Position numbers and translations under genes: made by a program. From positions 113,241 through 177,240 of the forward strand of contig NZ_JAAJBV010000007.1 in assembly GCF_011392075.1 (NCBI RefSeq): a stretch of DNA of 64,000 nucleotides, in the 5' to 3' direction. The notes below the pieces were generated by a model. That model was not told the origin of the DNA, did not search any database, and saw only the letters and a program-made list of their open reading frames with translations. Position 1 is the stretch's first letter; every line of letters begins with the position of its first letter. Shown here in pieces: positions 23,929 through 33,932 of the stretch. Origin of the DNA: Flavobacterium celericrescens. GTDB taxonomy: Bacteria; Bacteroidota; Bacteroidia; Flavobacteriales; Flavobacteriaceae.

Positions 23929-25815
23929 TTACTTCAAAGTTTCAAAACTTCTCTTTACAAAAGCCGTCAATTCTTCACCTTTTAATAAACCTTGCGAAAT
24001 TTTTGCTAAATCTAATGCTTGTTTTACTAGCAATTCTTGTGCAGATTTATCTTCGGTTTGTAGAATAGCTGTAGCTAAATTTGAGTTTGAATTTACAACC
24101 AAATTATACATATCAGGGAAGTTGCCCATGCCAAACATGCCACCACCGCCAGTTGCGCTCATTTCTTTCATTCTTCGCATAAATTCGGGTTGTGTAATCA
24201 TAAATGGCGCTGCATTGCTATCCATTGGTTCTAATTGAACGGTATAGTTTGCTTTTGGAACAATTGCTTCTAAAATCGATTTTAAATTGGTTTGTTCTTC
24301 TTCGCTTAATTTCGAAATTTGAACATCATCTTTTTGAATCAATTTGTCTATGTGATCTGCATCTACACGAGCAAAAGTTAAATTCTCGTTATCAGCTTCT
24401 AATTTTTGAATCAAATGCGAAACAATTGGTGAATCTAGCAGTAAAACTTGATATCCTTTTTCTTTTGCAATGTCAATATAGCTATGTTGTGCATCTTTAT
24501 TTGAAGCATATAAAACAACTAATTTTCCGTTTTTGTCGGTTTGATTTGATGCAATTGTTTCTTTTAATTCAGATAATGTAAAGTATTTATCATCCGTTGT
24601 TGGATACAGTACAAAATCACCTGCTTTTTCATAAAATTTTGGTTCCGAAAGCATTCCATATTCCAACACAATTTTAATATCGTTCCATTTTTGTTCAAAA
24701 TCTTCACGATTTTCGTTGAATAACGATTTCAATTTATCGGCAACTTTTCGAGTAATGTAATTCGAAATTTTCTTTACATTCCCATCGGCTTGTAAATATG
24801 AGCGCGATACGTTTAACGGAATATCAGGTGAATCAATCACACCTTTAAGCATACCTAAAAACTCAGGCACAATTCCTTCTACATTGTCGGTAACAAAAAC
24901 CTGATTTTGATACAGTTGAATTTTATCTTTTTGCATTTGTAAATCGGCCGACATTTTTGGGAAATATAAAATCCCGGTCAAATTAAACGGATAATCTACA
25001 TTTAAGTGAATGTTGAATAATGGTTCTTCAAATTGCATTGGATACAATTCGTGATAGAATTTTTTGTAATCCTCATCAGTCAAATCCACTGGTTGTTTTG
25101 TCCAAGCTGGATTTGGATTGTTGATGATGTTGTCTATTTCTTGGTATTCTGTTTTGTAATCTTCTGGCGCATCTTCTGGTTTTGGAAGAGCTTCTTGTTT
25201 GGTTCCAAATTTAATCGGAATAGGCATGAATTTGTTATACTTCGTCAACAATTCACTAATTTTATATTCTTCTAAAAATTCTAAAGAATCTTCTGCAATG
25301 TGTAAAATTATTTCCGAACCTCTGTCGGTTTTGTCGTGTGGAACCAATGAAAATTCTGGGCTTCCATCACATGTCCAATGTGCTGCTGGTTCATCTTTGT
25401 AAGATTTTGTGATGATTTCCACTTTTGAGGCCACCATAAAAGCGGAATAGAATCCTAATCCAAAATGACCAATTACACCTGAATCTTTGGCAGAATCTTT
25501 ATATTTTTCTAAAAATTCTTCCGCACCTGAAAAAGCAATTTGGTTGATGTATTTTTCTACTTCATCAGCCGTCATCCCTAAACCTTGGTCAATAATGTGT
25601 AGTTTTTTAGCTTCTTTGTCGATTTTAACCTCAATAATTGGGTTACCATATTCAACTTTTGCTTCACCAATACTGGTTAAGTGTTTTAATTTTAAAGTAG
25701 CGTCGGTTGCATTAGAAACTAATTCGCGAAGAAAAATTTCGTGGTCGCTATACAAGAATTTTTTAATTAGTGGAAAGATGTTTTCTACAGAAACGTTAAT
25801 TTTTCCTGATGCCAT
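23929..25815 (-). CDS. htpG: Molecular chaperone HtpG (Hsp90)
   Basis: A 628-residue Hsp90. The N-terminal ATPase domain contains FLRELVSNATDATLK (the conserved N motif) and GVIGHFGLGFYSAF. The middle domain has NVSRSYLQ, and a C-terminal dimerization domain is present. It is a cytoplasmic ATP-driven chaperone, usually heat-induced. Length agrees with bacterial HtpG. It contains a Gly/Met-rich loop near 550 (TGGGGMFGMGNFPD) as seen in Bacteroidota. Monocistronic. Confidence 0.97.
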   Translation of the reverse strand: MASGKINVSVENIFPLIKKFLYSDHEIFLRELVSNATDATLKLKHLTSIGEAKVEYGNPIIEVKIDKEAKKLHIIDQGLGMTADEVEKYINQIAFSGAEEFLEKYKDSAKDSGVIGHFGLGFYSAFMVASKVEIITKSYKDEPAAHWTCDGSPEFSLVPHDKTDRGSEIILHIAEDSLEFLEEYKISELLTKYNKFMPIPIKFGTKQEALPKPEDAPEDYKTEYQEIDNIINNPNPAWTKQPVDLTDEDYKKFYHELYPMQFEEPLFNIHLNVDYPFNLTGILYFPKMSADLQMQKDKIQLYQNQVFVTDNVEGIVPEFLGMLKGVIDSPDIPLNVSRSYLQADGNVKKISNYITRKVADKLKSLFNENREDFEQKWNDIKIVLEYGMLSEPKFYEKAGDFVLYPTTDDKYFTLSELKETIASNQTDKNGKLVVLYASNKDAQHSYIDIAKEKGYQVLLLDSPIVSHLIQKLEADNENLTFARVDADHIDKLIQKDDVQISKLSEEEQTNLKSILEAIVPKANYTVQLEPMDSNAAPFMITQPEFMRRMKEMSATGGGGMFGMGNFPDMYNLVVNSNSNLATAILQTEDKSAQELLVKQALDLAKISQGLLKGEELTAFVKRSFETLK

Positions 25816-25897
25816 ATTTTAAAATTTTAGTTAAACAATTTGATGTTTCAGATACTTCAAAACAAGTACCAAACTAGATTTGGTGACAAATTGACAT

Positions 25898-25930
25898 AAA
25901 AAAATCCTAATTCAAAAAAGAGAATTAGGA
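25898..25930 (-). terminator. Terminator of the beta-barrel protein gene
   Basis: TCCTAATTC pairs with GAATTAGGA, and on the minus strand it ends in a T run. It follows the gene ending at 25966. Confidence 0.75.
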
Positions 25931-25965
25931 TAGGTTAAGTATTAAGTAGGGGGTTGGTTTCTTGT

Positions 25966-26571
25966 TTAGTAACTACCAAATTTATAGGTTAAACCAGCAG
26001 TTACATTATACATAATTCCTGTAATTGAGTTAGCTTGACCTACATAGGTTAAAGTTCCGTCAAAATAGTAATGTTGAGAAATATTAAAAATCATTGAAGC
26101 ATCTAATCCTAAATATAAGTTTTCAGCAACTTTATATTGTGGACTAATTCCCATAATTACATTCGCAATATGGTCTGTTTTATCTAAAGTAGGAATATCA
26201 GATTTCAAAATTGATAATCCACCACCAGCATGTGCTAGTACTCTAAAATTTCCATAAGAAGCTCTTGAGTCAATTAAATTTGAAACATTCATTACACCTT
26301 GTAAAGAAATTCTTGTGTTTTTTGAGCCAGATTCAATTCCCGTATCTTCATTTTCAATTGAGAAAGTATCTGAAGCAAAATCAATTTTAGCTCCAAAAGT
26401 TTCGTCAAAATCATATGAAACTCCACCACCAAAATGTGTAAATCCGTTATAGCTAGGTTCAAAAGAACCATTAAGTCCATAATTTGCTTCGATGCTAAAT
26501 TGTGCTTGTGAGGTATTTGTGAAAAATATTGCAACTAGGGTTATTGCAAAAAATAGGGATTTTTTTTTCAT
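25966..26571 (-). CDS. Outer membrane beta-barrel protein
   Basis: A 201-residue exported protein with a signal peptide (NTSQAQFS) and alternating aromatic beta strands consistent with an eight-stranded barrel. It ends LTYKFGSY, with aromatic residues at the C-terminus as in OmpA/OmpX-type barrels. No plug or binding motif. Function is probably structural or as a porin-like surface protein. Single gene, with a terminator. Confidence 0.8.
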   Translation of the reverse strand: MKKKSLFFAITLVAIFFTNTSQAQFSIEANYGLNGSFEPSYNGFTHFGGGVSYDFDETFGAKIDFASDTFSIENEDTGIESGSKNTRISLQGVMNVSNLIDSRASYGNFRVLAHAGGGLSILKSDIPTLDKTDHIANVIMGISPQYKVAENLYLGLDASMIFNISQHYYFDGTLTYVGQANSITGIMYNVTAGLTYKFGSY

Positions 26572-26699
26572 TGTTAAATTTCGTTAAAATTGGGGAGTGC
26601 AATATAGAATTAATTTCAGTATTTAAAAAAAATATTTTCTTTAAATTTTAATCATAAATGTTTTATGGTTTTCTTTGCTCTAAGAAACGCTCAATATAT

Positions 26700-27620
26700 A
26701 TGCTAAAAGTACAATCTGTCCGATTTTCGTATCTCAATACTTTGGTGATTAATAGTTTAACTTTTTCTTTATCCAAAGGAAAAAGCATGGCTATTATAGG
26801 CGAGAGCGGTTGTGGTAAAAGTACATTGCTTAAATTAATTTATGGTTTGCATGACGTTGATGAAGGACAAATATTTTGGGATGATATCGCTGTTCAAGGA
26901 CCAAAATTCCATTTGATTCCAGGGATGCCTTTTATGAAATATTTAGCTCAAGATTTTGATTTGATGCCATTTATTACGGTTGCAGAAAATGTTGGTAAGT
27001 ATTTGTCTAACTTTTTTCCAGAAGAGAAACAAACTAGAATTGCAGAATTGTTAGAAATTGTTGAAATGACCGAATATGCAAATGTAAAAGCAAAATTATT
27101 GAGTGGTGGTCAAATGCAACGTGTAGCATTAGCAAGAGTTTTAGCCTTGGAACCCGAAGTTTTATTGCTTGACGAGCCTTTTAGTCATATTGATAATTTT
27201 AGAAAAAATAGCCTTCGAAGAAAATTATTTAGTTATTTAAAACAAAAAAACATCACTTGTATAGTTGCCACACATGACAGTACAGATGTTTTAGCTTTTG
27301 CAGATGAGGTATTAATTGTAAAAGATGGAAATATCATTGAAAAAGGTTATCCTAAAGAAATTTATAATCACCCAAAAAACAAATATATAGCTTCGCTTTT
27401 TGGAGATGTTAATGCAATAGTTATTAATGGGATAAATCATTTGATTTATCCACACCAATTAAAAGTTAGTGAAAAATCTGAATTGAAAGTAAATGTAATA
27501 CATTCCTATTTTAGAGGAAATCATTATTTAATTGAAGCTATGTATGAAAATCAATCTGTGTTTTTTGAAAATGTGATGGATATAGAAATGGGTAAAGAGT
27601 TGTATTTAGAAATTATCTAA
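26700..27620 (+). CDS. ABC transporter ATP-binding protein
   Basis: A 306-residue cytoplasmic ATPase. Walker A GESGCGKS is at about 34-41, the signature is LLSGGQMQRVALARVL, and Walker B is VLLLDEPFSHID. The closest resemblance is to the CUT/FbpC/PotA style, with a short C-terminal TOBE-like segment after about residue 240 (INHLIYPHQLKVSE). No permease or binding protein gene is adjacent, so it probably works with parts encoded elsewhere. An upstream in-frame start at 26658 exists. The ATG at 26700 begins the domain normally (MLKVQSVRFSY). Confidence 0.85.
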   Translation: MLKVQSVRFSYLNTLVINSLTFSLSKGKSMAIIGESGCGKSTLLKLIYGLHDVDEGQIFWDDIAVQGPKFHLIPGMPFMKYLAQDFDLMPFITVAENVGKYLSNFFPEEKQTRIAELLEIVEMTEYANVKAKLLSGGQMQRVALARVLALEPEVLLLDEPFSHIDNFRKNSLRRKLFSYLKQKNITCIVATHDSTDVLAFADEVLIVKDGNIIEKGYPKEIYNHPKNKYIASLFGDVNAIVINGINHLIYPHQLKVSEKSELKVNVIHSYFRGNHYLIEAMYENQSVFFENVMDIEMGKELYLEII

Positions 27621-27648
27621 ATCTAAATATTGCACTATTTTTATTTGA

Positions 27649-28266
27649 TTACTTCTGTTTGTTGAAACTTTTTTCATTCAAAATAATTTTGTTTCTTTTT
27701 ATCTGAATAGTGTCGTTTTCAAAATATTTTTTTTCATAATTTTTACTAAATATTTTAATTTTTATGAAGGTGCTTTTTGAATTTTTTATAGAATAAATAT
27801 TTTTTTCTAGAGACAAGTTTATTGATGAAAATTCAATTTTGTCAGATACATTAAATGAGTAGTTGTTTAAAATTATTTTTCCATCTTCATTTGTTGTGAT
27901 ATATATGTTTTGATTCATAATAAAATCCACGCCATATATTCCATAATTGTTTTCATCAACAACATGTATTATTGATTCATCATCATTTCCTTTTAAAGAT
28001 TCTTCTACTGTAAAATAATCATTCTGATATTCGGGATAACTATTTATTATTATCTCCCCATTTTTTAAATACCAATTACCTTTACTTTCACTAATTAATA
28101 GTGGTATCTTACTATAGAATTCAAAAGTATGATTACTATTAAATTTTAGAAATTCATTACCTAAAATTGTTTTATTAACAAATATACCATCAACTTCTCG
28201 ATTTTTTGTGGATTTACAATTAATAAAGATTGATGTTAGTAGTAGTAAAGTAATAATCTTATTCAT
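27649..28266 (-). CDS. Hypothetical lipoprotein
   Basis: A 205-residue lipoprotein (lipobox IFINCKS) with a mostly beta mature domain (FLKFNSNHTFEFYSKIP, GNWYLKNGEIIINSYPEY). This is the pattern of a small lipocalin-like or META-like module in other Bacteroidota lipoproteins. No named family recognised. It is very Asn, Lys and Ile rich. Single gene convergent with the ABC gene. Confidence 0.68.
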   Translation of the reverse strand: MNKIITLLLLTSIFINCKSTKNREVDGIFVNKTILGNEFLKFNSNHTFEFYSKIPLLISESKGNWYLKNGEIIINSYPEYQNDYFTVEESLKGNDDESIIHVVDENNYGIYGVDFIMNQNIYITTNEDGKIILNNYSFNVSDKIEFSSINLSLEKNIYSIKNSKSTFIKIKIFSKNYEKKYFENDTIQIKRNKIILNEKSFNKQK

Positions 28267-28340
28267 TTCAGAATCTTTATTAACAAATATAATTCAAATT
28301 ATCAAAATCTAAATAAATCGTTCCTAAATTATTAATTTCG

Positions 28341-28348
28341 TATTTTTG
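28341..28348 (+). promoter_or_regulatory. Candidate promoter -7 element of the FabH-type gene
   Basis: TATTTTTG matches TAnnTTTG and lies 29 bases before the ATG at 28378. Confidence 0.5.
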
Positions 28349-28377
28349 CTATACTAAAAACAAATACCACATAGAAT

Positions 28378-29385
28378 ATGTATCATTCAAAAATAGCAGG
28401 ATTAGGTTATTATGTTCCTGAAAACATTGTTACAAACGACGATTTATCTAAAATTATAGAAACCAATGACGAATGGATTCAAGAGCGAACAGGAATTCAA
28501 GAGCGTCGTCATGTGATTAGAGGAGAAGATACTACTACAACGATGGGTGTAAAGGCAGCTAAGATTGCCATAGAGCGTTCTGGTGTTGCTAAAGAAGATA
28601 TTGATTTTGTCATTTTTGCTACGTTGAGTCCTGATTATTATTTTCCTGGTCCAGGCGTTTTAGTACAACGTGATTTGGGTCTAAGGACAGTTGGTGCTTT
28701 GGATGTTCGTAATCAATGTTCGGGTTTTGTGTATGCGATTTCAATTGCCGACCAGTATATTAAAACTGGAATGTATAAAAATGTTTTAGTTATTGGCTCT
28801 GAATTACATTCAACCGGTTTAGATATGACCACTCGTGGTAGAGGTGTGTCAGTAATTTTTGGAGATGGAGCAGGAGCAGCAGTACTTTCAAGAGAAGAAG
28901 ATTTGACCAAAGGAATTTTATCTACACATTTACATTCAGAAGGTCAACATGCTGAGGAATTGTCTCTTGTTGCACCAGGAATGGGGAAACGTTGGGTAAC
29001 CGATATCATTGCAGATAATAACCCAAATGATGAAAGTTATTATCCTTATATGAACGGACAATTCGTTTTCAAAAATGCAGTAGTTCGTTTTAGTGAAGTA
29101 ATTAACGAAGGCTTACAAGCCAATAATTTGCAAGTTTCGGATATTAATATGTTGGTACCACATCAAGCAAATTTGAGAATTTCACAATTCATTCAGCAGA
29201 AATTCCGTTTAACAGATGACCAGGTTTTTAATAATATTCAAAAATATGGAAACACAACCGCAGCTTCTATTCCAATTGCTTTAACAGAAGCTTGGGAACA
29301 AAGAAAAATTAAATCAGGTGATTTAGTTGTTTTAGCAGCTTTTGGTTCTGGATTTACTTGGGGAAGTGTGATTATTAGATGGTAA
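28378..29385 (+). CDS. fabH: 3-oxoacyl-ACP synthase III family protein
   Basis: A 335-residue thiolase-fold condensing enzyme. The catalytic triad is C114 (VRNQCSGFVYA), H262 (VPHQANLR) and N292 (YGNTTAASIP), matching KAS III. It would condense acetyl- or branched acyl-CoA with malonyl-ACP to start fatty acid synthesis. It is a single gene, not beside plsX or rpmF, so it could be a second KAS III paralogue with another acyl substrate. A terminator follows. Confidence 0.9.
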   Translation: MYHSKIAGLGYYVPENIVTNDDLSKIIETNDEWIQERTGIQERRHVIRGEDTTTTMGVKAAKIAIERSGVAKEDIDFVIFATLSPDYYFPGPGVLVQRDLGLRTVGALDVRNQCSGFVYAISIADQYIKTGMYKNVLVIGSELHSTGLDMTTRGRGVSVIFGDGAGAAVLSREEDLTKGILSTHLHSEGQHAEELSLVAPGMGKRWVTDIIADNNPNDESYYPYMNGQFVFKNAVVRFSEVINEGLQANNLQVSDINMLVPHQANLRISQFIQQKFRLTDDQVFNNIQKYGNTTAASIPIALTEAWEQRKIKSGDLVVLAAFGSGFTWGSVIIRW

Positions 29386-29421
29386 TTTTAGAGAATAGAA
29401 TAAAGAAAATAGAATATAGAT

Positions 29422-29456
29422 AAAAAGCGTTCTGAAATTTTCAGAACGCTTTTTTT
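29422..29456 (+). terminator. Bidirectional terminator
   Basis: AAAAAGCGTTCTGAAA pairs with TTTCAGAACGCTTTTT between the convergent fabH-like gene and the receptor gene. Confidence 0.88.
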
Positions 29457-29486
29457 ATGGTTTATAAATGGAGGGGTTGGGGGAGG

Positions 29487-31901
29487 CTAGAACATTCCGC
29501 CACCACCTTGTGTTTCGTTAGCATCTCTTTGTTTTCTAGCTAAAGCACGGTTTTTTCCGCCGCCAAAAATATAGTTGATTCCAACATAAAATGTTTGACT
29601 TTCCCAATAAAAAGCACCTTGTTGACGGTATGGAATTTTACCATCAAAAGCAAAACGCATGTTTTCAAAGACGTCATTATAACGTGCAGTAATTGTTCCT
29701 TTGCCTTTTAAAATGTTGTAAGTAGCTCCAAAATCCATTTTGTACATCGCTTTTCGGTCATATTGTAGTCCTTTGTCTTTACCTCTGTACATTCCAAATA
29801 ATTGAAAACGTAAATCTTTTGTAGCAGTAAAACTGTTATTAATTCTTGCATTGAAGGTTGTTACATCAACTTCAGCATTTTCTAAAGCATTCATATTTGC
29901 ATTTTGAATCGTTCCTTTTGCCGTTTTGAAATAAATATCCGCACTTGCATTAGCTGACCACCATTTTGTGAACTTTAAATTAGCAGAAGATTCAATTCCA
30001 TAGGCATTATTGTTGTCAAAATTTGCATATGATAAAATGTTTCGATTTACATTATTTGGGTCGTTATAAACTGTTCTTGAAATTTCATCTGAAATACTTC
30101 TGTAGAAAACACCACTTGTAATGGAACCAATTTTTGTTGTTCGTGTATAATTTGCTTCAAATGAATTTGTAAATTGTGGTGCTAATGCTGGATTTCCTCT
30201 CGATTCCATTAATGGAGTTGTCCATTCTCTAATCGGACTAATTTGTCCAATGCTTGGTCGATCAACTCTTCTAGAATAATTGAAATTAAAAGAGTTTTTA
30301 TCGTTTGCAGTGTAAGTAAAAAATGCTGAAGGATATGCCGTAAATAAATCATCTGAAATATTTTGAGTATCACTAAATGCTGGATTTGTTTCTTCAATGG
30401 CAAAATTAGCATCTAAGTCAAAATATTCTAAACGAACGCCAAGTTGCCCGCTCCATTTCCCAATTTGCTTTCCTAAATTAGCATATGCAGAATAAATATT
30501 TCTTCCAAAATCAAACGAATTATTTGCACTTGTAAAACTTGGATTGATATCGTTAAACTGATTTCCAGAATTTTGAATTCTTGTTTCAACTCCTAATTCT
30601 AATTTTAATGTTTCAGATATCGGATTTACATAATCAGCATTCATTTGAAAATAATCTGTTGTTCCTTTAACTAAATTGGTTCTTTCAAAACTTTCTGTTG
30701 GATTTGAAATGGTTTCGTTGTACACCGTGTTTTCATCATTCACTGTGTGTGAATAATTTAATTGAAGTTCGAAATTTTCATCTTTCTTTTCAAAATCATG
30801 TTTAAAAACCATGTCATAGGTTTGGTTTTTGTTGGTGCTGTTGCTTCCAAAAAGTTGATTAGTATTTCTGTTTGCAATTGCATCATCATAAATTACTGTA
30901 GTAAATCCATTTCCATCACCATAAGTAAAACTTTGATTGGTATATGCTGATAAAGTGTTTTTATCATTGATATAATAATCCATTCCAAATTTTACTAAAT
31001 GCGAATTGTTTTTGTTGTTAAATTGAAAATCTTGTCTGTTTTCTTGGTTTGTTCTTTCGCTTTCTACAAATCCATGATTGGCGTTTTTACCATGGTTAAA
31101 TCCATAATTGGTATAAAAATTTACTTTTCCAACACGATAATTTAAGTTCAAAGCTGAATTTGTTTTTGGTGTAATTCCAAAAGTTACACCAGAATTGATA
31201 GAGCCATTAAATCCATCTTGTGAATTTTTGTGTAAAATAATATTGATAATTCCACTCATTCCTTCAGGATTATATTTTGCCGAAGGATTTGTAATCAATT
31301 CAATTTGTTTGATAGAAGCTGATGGAATTTGTTGCAATAGTTGCTCAATAGAAACATTAGAAGGTTTTCCATCAACCAAAACTCTCACATTGCTATTTCC
31401 TCTCATGCTAATTTCTTTCGTTTGCGGATCGATGCTAACAGTTGGAATGTTATTCATAATTTCAGATGCAGTTGTTCCAGAAGCAATTAAATCTTTTCCA
31501 ACATTGATTACTTTTCTATCTATTTTTTGCACCATACTTGATCGTTCAGCAACAATTTGAACTTCTTTTAATTCAGTTACATCTTCTTCAATGGTAATTG
31601 TTCCTAAATTAAAATTTGCATCATTTGTCAAATCAACAGTTTTACTACTTGTGATATAGCCAATAAATTGAAATTCAACAGTGTATTTTTGAACCGCTAA
31701 TTGATTGATTGCAAAACTTCCATCGTCTTTTGTTACACCGCCTGTGATAATTTTATCATTGTCTTTAATAACAATGTTTACATAAGGCAATGGTTGCTTA
31801 GTGTTTTTGTCGATAATCTTCCCTTTAATTGTTCCCGAATTTTGAGCAAATCCGTAGAAAAGACTACATAAAAAACACGTAATAATTAATTTTAGTTTCA
31901 T
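29487..31901 (-). CDS. Outer membrane beta-barrel / TonB-dependent receptor-like protein
   Basis: A protein of about 804 residues. A signal peptide (FYGFAQNSG) leads into a carboxypeptidase-D regulatory-like domain (GTIKGKIIDKNTKQPLPYV) and a plug (VGKDLIASGTTASEIMNNIP ... MRGNSNVRVLVDGK), followed by a large beta barrel of the OMP_b-brl_3 type. It ends in a Gly-rich tail (NETQGGGGMF). I choose the ATG at 31901 because MKLKLIITCFLCS is a clean signal; the longer start adds a non-secretory extension. Such proteins usually move substrates or act as surface receptors. Ligand unknown. Single gene. Confidence 0.85.
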   Translation of the reverse strand: MKLKLIITCFLCSLFYGFAQNSGTIKGKIIDKNTKQPLPYVNIVIKDNDKIITGGVTKDDGSFAINQLAVQKYTVEFQFIGYITSSKTVDLTNDANFNLGTITIEEDVTELKEVQIVAERSSMVQKIDRKVINVGKDLIASGTTASEIMNNIPTVSIDPQTKEISMRGNSNVRVLVDGKPSNVSIEQLLQQIPSASIKQIELITNPSAKYNPEGMSGIINIILHKNSQDGFNGSINSGVTFGITPKTNSALNLNYRVGKVNFYTNYGFNHGKNANHGFVESERTNQENRQDFQFNNKNNSHLVKFGMDYYINDKNTLSAYTNQSFTYGDGNGFTTVIYDDAIANRNTNQLFGSNSTNKNQTYDMVFKHDFEKKDENFELQLNYSHTVNDENTVYNETISNPTESFERTNLVKGTTDYFQMNADYVNPISETLKLELGVETRIQNSGNQFNDINPSFTSANNSFDFGRNIYSAYANLGKQIGKWSGQLGVRLEYFDLDANFAIEETNPAFSDTQNISDDLFTAYPSAFFTYTANDKNSFNFNYSRRVDRPSIGQISPIREWTTPLMESRGNPALAPQFTNSFEANYTRTTKIGSITSGVFYRSISDEISRTVYNDPNNVNRNILSYANFDNNNAYGIESSANLKFTKWWSANASADIYFKTAKGTIQNANMNALENAEVDVTTFNARINNSFTATKDLRFQLFGMYRGKDKGLQYDRKAMYKMDFGATYNILKGKGTITARYNDVFENMRFAFDGKIPYRQQGAFYWESQTFYVGINYIFGGGKNRALARKQRDANETQGGGGMF

Positions 31902-32037
31902 TTGTTTGTTTTTAAAATAATATTGATGATTGTAGCTAATAGACTTCAACATTTGTTAATTGTTACAATTTTTTTGAAATTATTTTTTTGATGTAAAAAA
32001 ACTAACAGCGAATTACCATTCGCAAACTACTATTTAT

Positions 32038-32045
32038 TACCTTTG
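32038..32045 (+). promoter_or_regulatory. Candidate promoter -7 element of argS
   Basis: TACCTTTG fits TAnnTTTG and lies 23 bases before the argS ATG. Confidence 0.55.
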
Positions 32046-32068
32046 CGCGTTCTAAAAATTAGGTAAAA

Positions 32069-33847
32069 ATGACATTACATCACACATTAACATTGCACAT
32101 CCAAAAAGCAGTTCAGGAATTATTCGGTATAGCTATCGAAAAAGTTGAATTTCAAGCTACTAGGAAAGAATTTGAAGGTGATATAACTATGGTAGTTTTT
32201 CCTTTGGTAAAAGCATTAAAAGGCAATCCTGTTGAAATTGGAAATCAGATTGGAAATTACTTAGTAACGAATGTAAATGAAGTTTCTAAGTTTAATGTGG
32301 TAGGCGGATTTTTAAACATCGTGATTTCGGATGTTTTTTATGTGGAATTTTTCAATACGATTAAAAACAACGAAACATTTGGTTTTGTAGCTCCAAAAGA
32401 AGGAGAAAAAGCGGTAATGGTAGAATATTCTTCGCCAAACACCAATAAACCTTTGCATTTAGGACACATCAGAAATAACTTGTTAGGATATTCGGTTGCC
32501 GAAATTTTAAAAGCATCTGGAAAAAAAGTATACAAAACGCAAATTATCAACGATAGAGGAATTCACATCTGTAAATCGATGTTGGCTTGGCAAAAATTCG
32601 GTAACGGACAAACGCCAGCTTCAACCGGATTGAAAGGTGACAAATTGGTTGGGAATTTCTATGTGGAATTTGATAAACAATACAAAAAAGAAATTTCAGA
32701 ATTAATCGCTCAAGGTAAAACCGAAGACGAAGCAAAAAAACTAGCACCATCCATTTTAGAAGCACAACAAATGCTTTTAGATTGGGAAAATGGAAAGCCA
32801 GAAGTTATCGAACTATGGAAAACCATGAACCAATGGGTATATGATGGATTTGCTCAAACGTATAAAAATCTTGGCGTTGATTTTGATAGCTATTATTATG
32901 AATCAAACACCTATTTACTTGGAAAAGAAGTAGTACAATTTGGTTTAGAAAAAGGCATTTTCGAGAAAGATCCAGATGGTTCAGTTTGGATTGATTTAAC
33001 AGCGGATGGTTTAGATAGAAAAATCGTACTTCGTTCTGACGGAACTGCGGTTTATATGACACAAGATATTGGAACCGCAATCCAACGTGTGAAAGATTTT
33101 CCAGATGTTGGAGGAATGGTTTACACTGTAGGAAACGAACAGGATTACCACTTCAAAGTATTATTCTTAATCTTGAAAAAATTAGGATTTGATTGGGCTG
33201 ACAGTTTATATCATTTATCTTATGGAATGGTAGAATTACCTTCAGGAAAAATGAAATCTCGTGAAGGAACAGTTGTTGACGCTGATGATTTAATGGCAGA
33301 AATGACTACAACTGCACAAACTATTTCAGAAGATTTAGGAAAGTTAGATGGTTATTCTGAAGAGGAAAAAGCGGTTTTATTCAAAACAATCGGTTTAGGT
33401 GCGTTGAAATATTACATGTTGAAGGTTGATCCGAAAAAACAAATGATGTTCAATCCAGAAGAATCAGTTGATTTTGCAGGAAATACTGGGCCATTCATTC
33501 AATATACTTACGCTCGTATTCAATCGATTTTAAGAAAAGCGGATTTTGATACTTCAATTTCAATTTCTGGATTAGAATTACATGAAAAAGAGAAAGAATT
33601 AATCAAGCAAGTGCAGTTGTTTCCTGAAGTAATTCAAAATGCAGCTGAGAATCACAGTCCGGCTTTGATTGCAAATTATACGTATGATTTGGTAAAAGAA
33701 TTCAACTCGTTCTATCAGCAAGTTTCTATCTTAGGAGAAGAAAATCACGATAAAAAAGTATTTCGAGTACAGTTGTCAAAATCTGTTGGAAACACAATAA
33801 AAAATGCATTTCAATTGTTAGGAATTGAAGTTCCTGAAAGAATGTAA
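32069..33847 (+). CDS. argS: Arginyl-tRNA synthetase
   Basis: A 592-residue class I aminoacyl-tRNA synthetase that charges tRNA-Arg. The HIGH-type motif is HLGH in SSPNTNKPLHLGHIRNN, and the KMSKS-like loop is GKMKSREG. An N-terminal Arg-tRNA-binding domain (about 1-90) and a C-terminal DALR anticodon-binding domain (about 470-592) are present. The length matches the family. It is followed after 85 bases by the SGNH gene at 33933, on the same strand but of unrelated function. Confidence 0.97.
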   Translation: MTLHHTLTLHIQKAVQELFGIAIEKVEFQATRKEFEGDITMVVFPLVKALKGNPVEIGNQIGNYLVTNVNEVSKFNVVGGFLNIVISDVFYVEFFNTIKNNETFGFVAPKEGEKAVMVEYSSPNTNKPLHLGHIRNNLLGYSVAEILKASGKKVYKTQIINDRGIHICKSMLAWQKFGNGQTPASTGLKGDKLVGNFYVEFDKQYKKEISELIAQGKTEDEAKKLAPSILEAQQMLLDWENGKPEVIELWKTMNQWVYDGFAQTYKNLGVDFDSYYYESNTYLLGKEVVQFGLEKGIFEKDPDGSVWIDLTADGLDRKIVLRSDGTAVYMTQDIGTAIQRVKDFPDVGGMVYTVGNEQDYHFKVLFLILKKLGFDWADSLYHLSYGMVELPSGKMKSREGTVVDADDLMAEMTTTAQTISEDLGKLDGYSEEEKAVLFKTIGLGALKYYMLKVDPKKQMMFNPEESVDFAGNTGPFIQYTYARIQSILRKADFDTSISISGLELHEKEKELIKQVQLFPEVIQNAAENHSPALIANYTYDLVKEFNSFYQQVSILGEENHDKKVFRVQLSKSVGNTIKNAFQLLGIEVPERM

Positions 33848-33850
33848 GCG

Positions 33851-33884
33851 AGTTACGAGTTTAAAGTTACAAGTTACGAGTTTA
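33851..33884. repeat. Short direct repeat
   Basis: AGTTACGAGTTTA occurs twice (33851-33863 and 33872-33884) between argS and the SGNH gene. It resembles the tandem GGTTATGAGTTTAAAA upstream of lptB. Confidence 0.6.
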
Positions 33885-33932
33885 TGATTATACTTGATTT
33901 TTTAACTTGTATTTGATATTGAAATATAATAA

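Noticed and set aside
25487..25822. Plus-strand ORF inside htpG
   Set aside because: Antisense shadow of the conserved htpG N-domain; no promoter or family.
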